56,199 nucleotides of DNA from Alphaproteobacteria bacterium (GTDB lineage: Bacteria > Pseudomonadota > Alphaproteobacteria > Rhodobacterales > Rhodobacteraceae), in assembly GCA_030425145.1 (NCBI GenBank), contig JAUHVK010000030.1, positions 1 through 56,199 of the forward strand, given 5' to 3'. Position numbers and translations under genes: made by a program. A model generated the notes under the pieces. The model did not search any database. It saw nothing but the letters and a program-made list of their open reading frames with translations, and was not told where the DNA came from. This document shows positions 53,655-56,199 of the stretch, in pieces (position 1 is the first letter of the stretch; every line of letters begins with the position of its first letter).

Positions 53655-55922
53655 TCAGTCCGCGCCGCGCACGGGGATTGCAGCGTCCGGATCAGGATGC
53701 AGGAAGCGCTGCACGAACCATGCCGCAGCCGTTGCCCCGATCCCGATCAGATCGGTGATCAACCCGCCTTCAATCATGAACAGCGCCGCAACGATCAAGC
53801 CAAGACGAATGAACCACACCGCACGTTGACCCACGAACCAGCCTTGCACCCCTCCCGACAAGAGGAACACACCAAAGGTTGCCGTGACGCCCGCCCGGAT
53901 GACTTCGAACCATGTGCCGTCCATCAACAGCGCACTGTTGTAGAAGAACATGAAGGGCACGATGAACGCCGCGATGCCAACCTTGAAACTGACCACACTG
54001 GTCTCCATCGGGTTCGCGCCGGAGATCCCCGCCGCTGCATAGCTGGCCAGCGCCACGGGTGGCGTAATGGCCGACAGCACCGCAAAGTAGAACACGAAGA
54101 AATGTGCGGTGAGCTGCGGGATTCCCAGTTGGACAAGGCCCGGAGCGACGACGGAGGCCGCAACCGCATAAGCAGCGGTCGTCGGCATCCCCATTCCCAA
54201 AAGGATCGCGATGCACATCGCAAAGAAGAGCGCCAGAAGTTGGCTGACACCGGCGAGGTCCAGCAGCACCGCCGAGAAGCGTGCGCCCACGCCGGTGAGG
54301 CTGATGACGCCAACGATGATACCCGCGCAGGCACAGACCGCAATGATCTGGATCGACATGATGCCCGCGAGTTCGAACGCCTTGGCGATGCCACGCAGGG
54401 TCATCGGGAACGGAGTCAGCCAGCTCACCATGGCTGCTGCAATCGTTGCCAGCGTGCCTGCCCGGATCACCGAATAGCCCATAAACAAAGCGGCGATCAG
54501 GATGATGATCGGAATGAACAGGTAGACCTGCCGTACCATTTTGGCGAGCTTGGGCAGTTCATCTTCGCGCATTCCACGCATACCCAGTTTTGCGGCTTCG
54601 AAATCGACCATGAAGTAGACCGACACAAAGTAAAGCACCGCCGGAATGACCGCCGCGATGGCGATCTCCTGATAGGGAATGCCGGTGATCTCGGCCATGA
54701 TAAAGGCCCCTGCGCCCATGATCGGCGGCATGATCTGCCCACCGGTGGAGGCGGCAGCCTCCACCGCACCTGCCGTCGTGGGGCGATAGCCCACCTTCTT
54801 CATCAGCGGAATGGTCAGCGATCCGGTCGCAACCACGTTGCCCGCCGATGTGCCGTTGATCATGCCCATCAGACCGGAGGCGAAAATCGCCACTTTCGCC
54901 GGACCACCACGCGCGCGCCCGGCAGCGGCAAAGGCGAAGTTGACGAAATAGTCGCCCACTTTCGACGCCTGAAGGAAGGCTGCGAAGATGATGAACAGAA
55001 TGATATACGTCGAAGACACGGCCGTTGTCGGCCCGAGGATACCCGCATCCGAATAAACGTGACCAAAGAAGCGCTGCCAGGAATAGGCGCTTTGCACGGC
55101 CAGAATGCCCGGCAGCAAATGTGCGACGAAGGTGTAGAGAAGGAAGACACCGGTAATGATCACCAGCGCAAGACCCGCAACACGGCGCGTCAACTCAAGG
55201 ATCATCGCAGAACCGGCCGTCGCGGCGAAAGCAACCCCGATAGGCACAAACGGCGTACCGACCGAGTTGCGGGCCGCGGTGCCGTAGATGGCGATCAAAT
55301 AGGCAGCGACTGCGAAACCGCAAACCGCTAGCAAGATGTCTGAAACGCGGAACCTGTCACGTGGCGCTTTTTCCAGCCAGCCGAGGACGATGCCCCCACC
55401 CGTTGCAACCAACAGCGGAAGGCCGAAATACCAGACTTCCTGGCTGTAGATCGGTGTTCCTGCAAACGCGGGCCATGTGGTCAGTCCACCCATTTCCGGC
55501 AGGGTGCCAGAAGCGATTGTCCGGGCAAACCACAGGCTTGCACCCAGTGCCAGCAGCGCGGGCAGGAAAAGCACATAAGCGATCTTGCCCCACGGGCCGC
55601 CCTGCGTGTCGTCGTCCTTGTCCGAAAACATCATCGCGTTGTAGACGAGGAAGCCCAAGGCCAGCGCGCCCGCGATATGGACGATGCGAAAATTCCACGT
55701 CTCCATCGGGAATTGCGGCAAGAGCGGAACTGTTATCCCGGTATAGGCCGAGATCGACACGCCGTTGAGGGCCGCCATATGAAACAAGGCATAGAGCGCG
55801 GCAAATCCCGCCACAGCCTGCATGCGCCAGCCAGAGAAGATGCGACGGTTGCCTTCTACCGGCTCTTCATCAACACCATCGGCGATCAAACCGTCTTCGG
55901 CCTGTGTGGAGTCCTGAACCAT
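53655..55922 (-). CDS. TRAP transporter fused permease (4TM/12TM, TAXI type)
   Basis: This 755-residue fusion combines the small DctQ-like and large DctM-like TRAP subunits. After a hydrophilic N-terminus (about 1-35) come the DctQ-like helices and then many further helices, with GLMGMINGTSAGNVVATGSL, GGQIMPPIMGAGAFIMAEIT and GMGMPTTAAYAVAASVVAPG in the DctM-like part. Such fusions work with TAXI receptors using an ion gradient. The ATG at 55922 has a near-perfect AAGGAGG five bases upstream, so a GTG two codons earlier was rejected. The receptor gene lies upstream on the same strand, separated by a terminator. Substrate is unknown; related systems carry C4-dicarboxylates or glutamate-like acids. 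Confidence 0.92.
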   Translation of the reverse strand: MVQDSTQAEDGLIADGVDEEPVEGNRRIFSGWRMQAVAGFAALYALFHMAALNGVSISAYTGITVPLLPQFPMETWNFRIVHIAGALALGFLVYNAMMFSDKDDDTQGGPWGKIAYVLFLPALLALGASLWFARTIASGTLPEMGGLTTWPAFAGTPIYSQEVWYFGLPLLVATGGGIVLGWLEKAPRDRFRVSDILLAVCGFAVAAYLIAIYGTAARNSVGTPFVPIGVAFAATAGSAMILELTRRVAGLALVIITGVFLLYTFVAHLLPGILAVQSAYSWQRFFGHVYSDAGILGPTTAVSSTYIILFIIFAAFLQASKVGDYFVNFAFAAAGRARGGPAKVAIFASGLMGMINGTSAGNVVATGSLTIPLMKKVGYRPTTAGAVEAAASTGGQIMPPIMGAGAFIMAEITGIPYQEIAIAAVIPAVLYFVSVYFMVDFEAAKLGMRGMREDELPKLAKMVRQVYLFIPIIILIAALFMGYSVIRAGTLATIAAAMVSWLTPFPMTLRGIAKAFELAGIMSIQIIAVCACAGIIVGVISLTGVGARFSAVLLDLAGVSQLLALFFAMCIAILLGMGMPTTAAYAVAASVVAPGLVQLGIPQLTAHFFVFYFAVLSAITPPVALASYAAAGISGANPMETSVVSFKVGIAAFIVPFMFFYNSALLMDGTWFEVIRAGVTATFGVFLLSGGVQGWFVGQRAVWFIRLGLIVAALFMIEGGLITDLIGIGATAAAWFVQRFLHPDPDAAIPVRGAD

Positions 55923-56024
55923 TGCCACCTCCTTGGCAAAACCCGCCTAGGCATCTGCGTCGGCGCTTGGAATGTGTTTGAAAAGGCATCCACTGTGTCG
56001 CATTCGGTGATGGAAAGGATGCTG

Positions 56025-56059
56025 AAAAAGCGACGGCGCAACTAATCATGCGCCGCCGC
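56025..56059 (-). terminator. Terminator or attenuator between TAXI receptor and TRAP permease
   Basis: On the minus strand a hairpin (TGCGCCG against CGGCGCA, an A-C mismatch, then GCG/CGC, loop of eight) is followed directly by a T5 run (56025-56029). It begins nine bases after the receptor stop codon. Read-through would reduce permease message relative to receptor. Confidence 0.65.
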
Positions 56060-56067
56060 AGGACGGC

Positions 56068-56199
56068 TTACTCGCCGTGGATCATGTCCGCCGCGATGTT
56101 TGCACCGGCGTTTTCAGTGAACCAGCGCGCTGCGCCCGGGTGCCACTTCATGACGGTGTTGCGATCCCAGAACTCGGGCAGTGTGGAACGTGCTGCGCG
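56068..56199 (-). CDS. TAXI-family TRAP receptor, C-terminal end (partial)
   Basis: The last 43 residues of a protein run in from beyond the window edge: STLPEFWDRNTVMKWHPGA then ARWFTENAGA and a TAA stop at 56068. The HPGA segment followed by an aromatic-rich helix is the usual end of TAXI-type periplasmic receptors, and the neighbouring gene is the fused TRAP permease such receptors serve. The identification rests on this short tail and the context. Confidence 0.75.
   Translation of the reverse strand, partial: RAARSTLPEFWDRNTVMKWHPGAARWFTENAGANIAADMIHGE

Noticed and set aside
53697-55331. A 544-residue open frame on the plus strand opposite the TRAP permease gene
   Set aside because: It is extremely rich in His, Arg, Asp and Gln, as expected for the antisense frame of a hydrophobic, GC-rich membrane-protein gene. 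It has no ribosome site or recognisable motif.
1-56199. CRISPR arrays, tRNA or rRNA genes, insertion sequences, phage genes
   Set aside because: None was seen: no regularly spaced repeats, no cloverleaf candidates, no transposase or integrase motifs in any frame.

Overview
The window is GC-rich, gene-dense DNA that looks like a chromosomal segment of a Rhodobacteraceae (Roseobacter-group) alphaproteobacterium. The grounds are the many transporters (polyamine-type, phosphonate, Ugp and sugar ABC systems plus a TAXI-TRAP system), several aromatic and methylamine-like catabolic clusters, G/C-rich third codon positions and pervasive ATGA/TGATG overlaps. I see no rRNA, tRNA, CRISPR array, insertion sequence or prophage, and no gene-free stretch longer than about 210 bases.

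Region 1 (1-11392) is a probable catabolic regulon for an N-methylated or amino compound. On the minus strand are a polyamine-type ABC transporter (ATPase, two permeases and the first codons of a binding protein), an M20 deacylase, a PLP decarboxylase, a trimethylamine-dehydrogenase-like flavoprotein, a LysR regulator, a DUF1028 protein and a RidA protein. A divergent plus-strand flavoprotein monooxygenase follows. Three promoters here carry the same inverted repeat TTAG-N7-CTAA, which ties the region together under the LysR protein.

Region 2 (11398-27388) is an aromatic-acid island. The first half is a 2-aminobenzoyl-CoA (anthranilate) type hybrid pathway: fused FAD monooxygenase/OYE reductase, SDR, MarR, crotonase, acyl-CoA dehydrogenase, CoA ligase, thioesterase and RidA, with a divergent FadJ-like protein. 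Twin palindromes sit in the divergent promoter. The second half is a homogentisate pathway: fahA, hmgA, a DUF2783 protein, an FAD ring hydroxylase, a metallo-beta-lactamase-fold protein and a divergent MarR regulator.

Region 3 (27423-33329) is a signalling operon: a FIST-domain (NosP-like) sensor, a 1320-residue GAF/PAS hybrid histidine kinase and a response regulator with a LuxR-type helix-turn-helix.

Region 4 (33541-45286) concerns phosphorus. It holds a DeoR regulator, phnD-phnC-phnE-phnE, an HAD hydrolase and ugpBAEC on the minus strand, then a divergent Na/Pi cotransporter with a PhoU-like tail that overlaps a NUDIX gene.

Region 5 (45308-53591) looks like a dedicated uptake and DHAP-shunt system for 5-methylthioribose or 5-deoxyribose. 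mtnK, mtnA, a SorC regulator and a FucA-like class II aldolase face a ribose-type ABC transporter and a FucU-type mutarotase across a promoter with a perfect palindrome. Region 6 (53655-56199) is a TAXI-TRAP transporter: fused permease and the C-terminus of its receptor, with a terminator between them.
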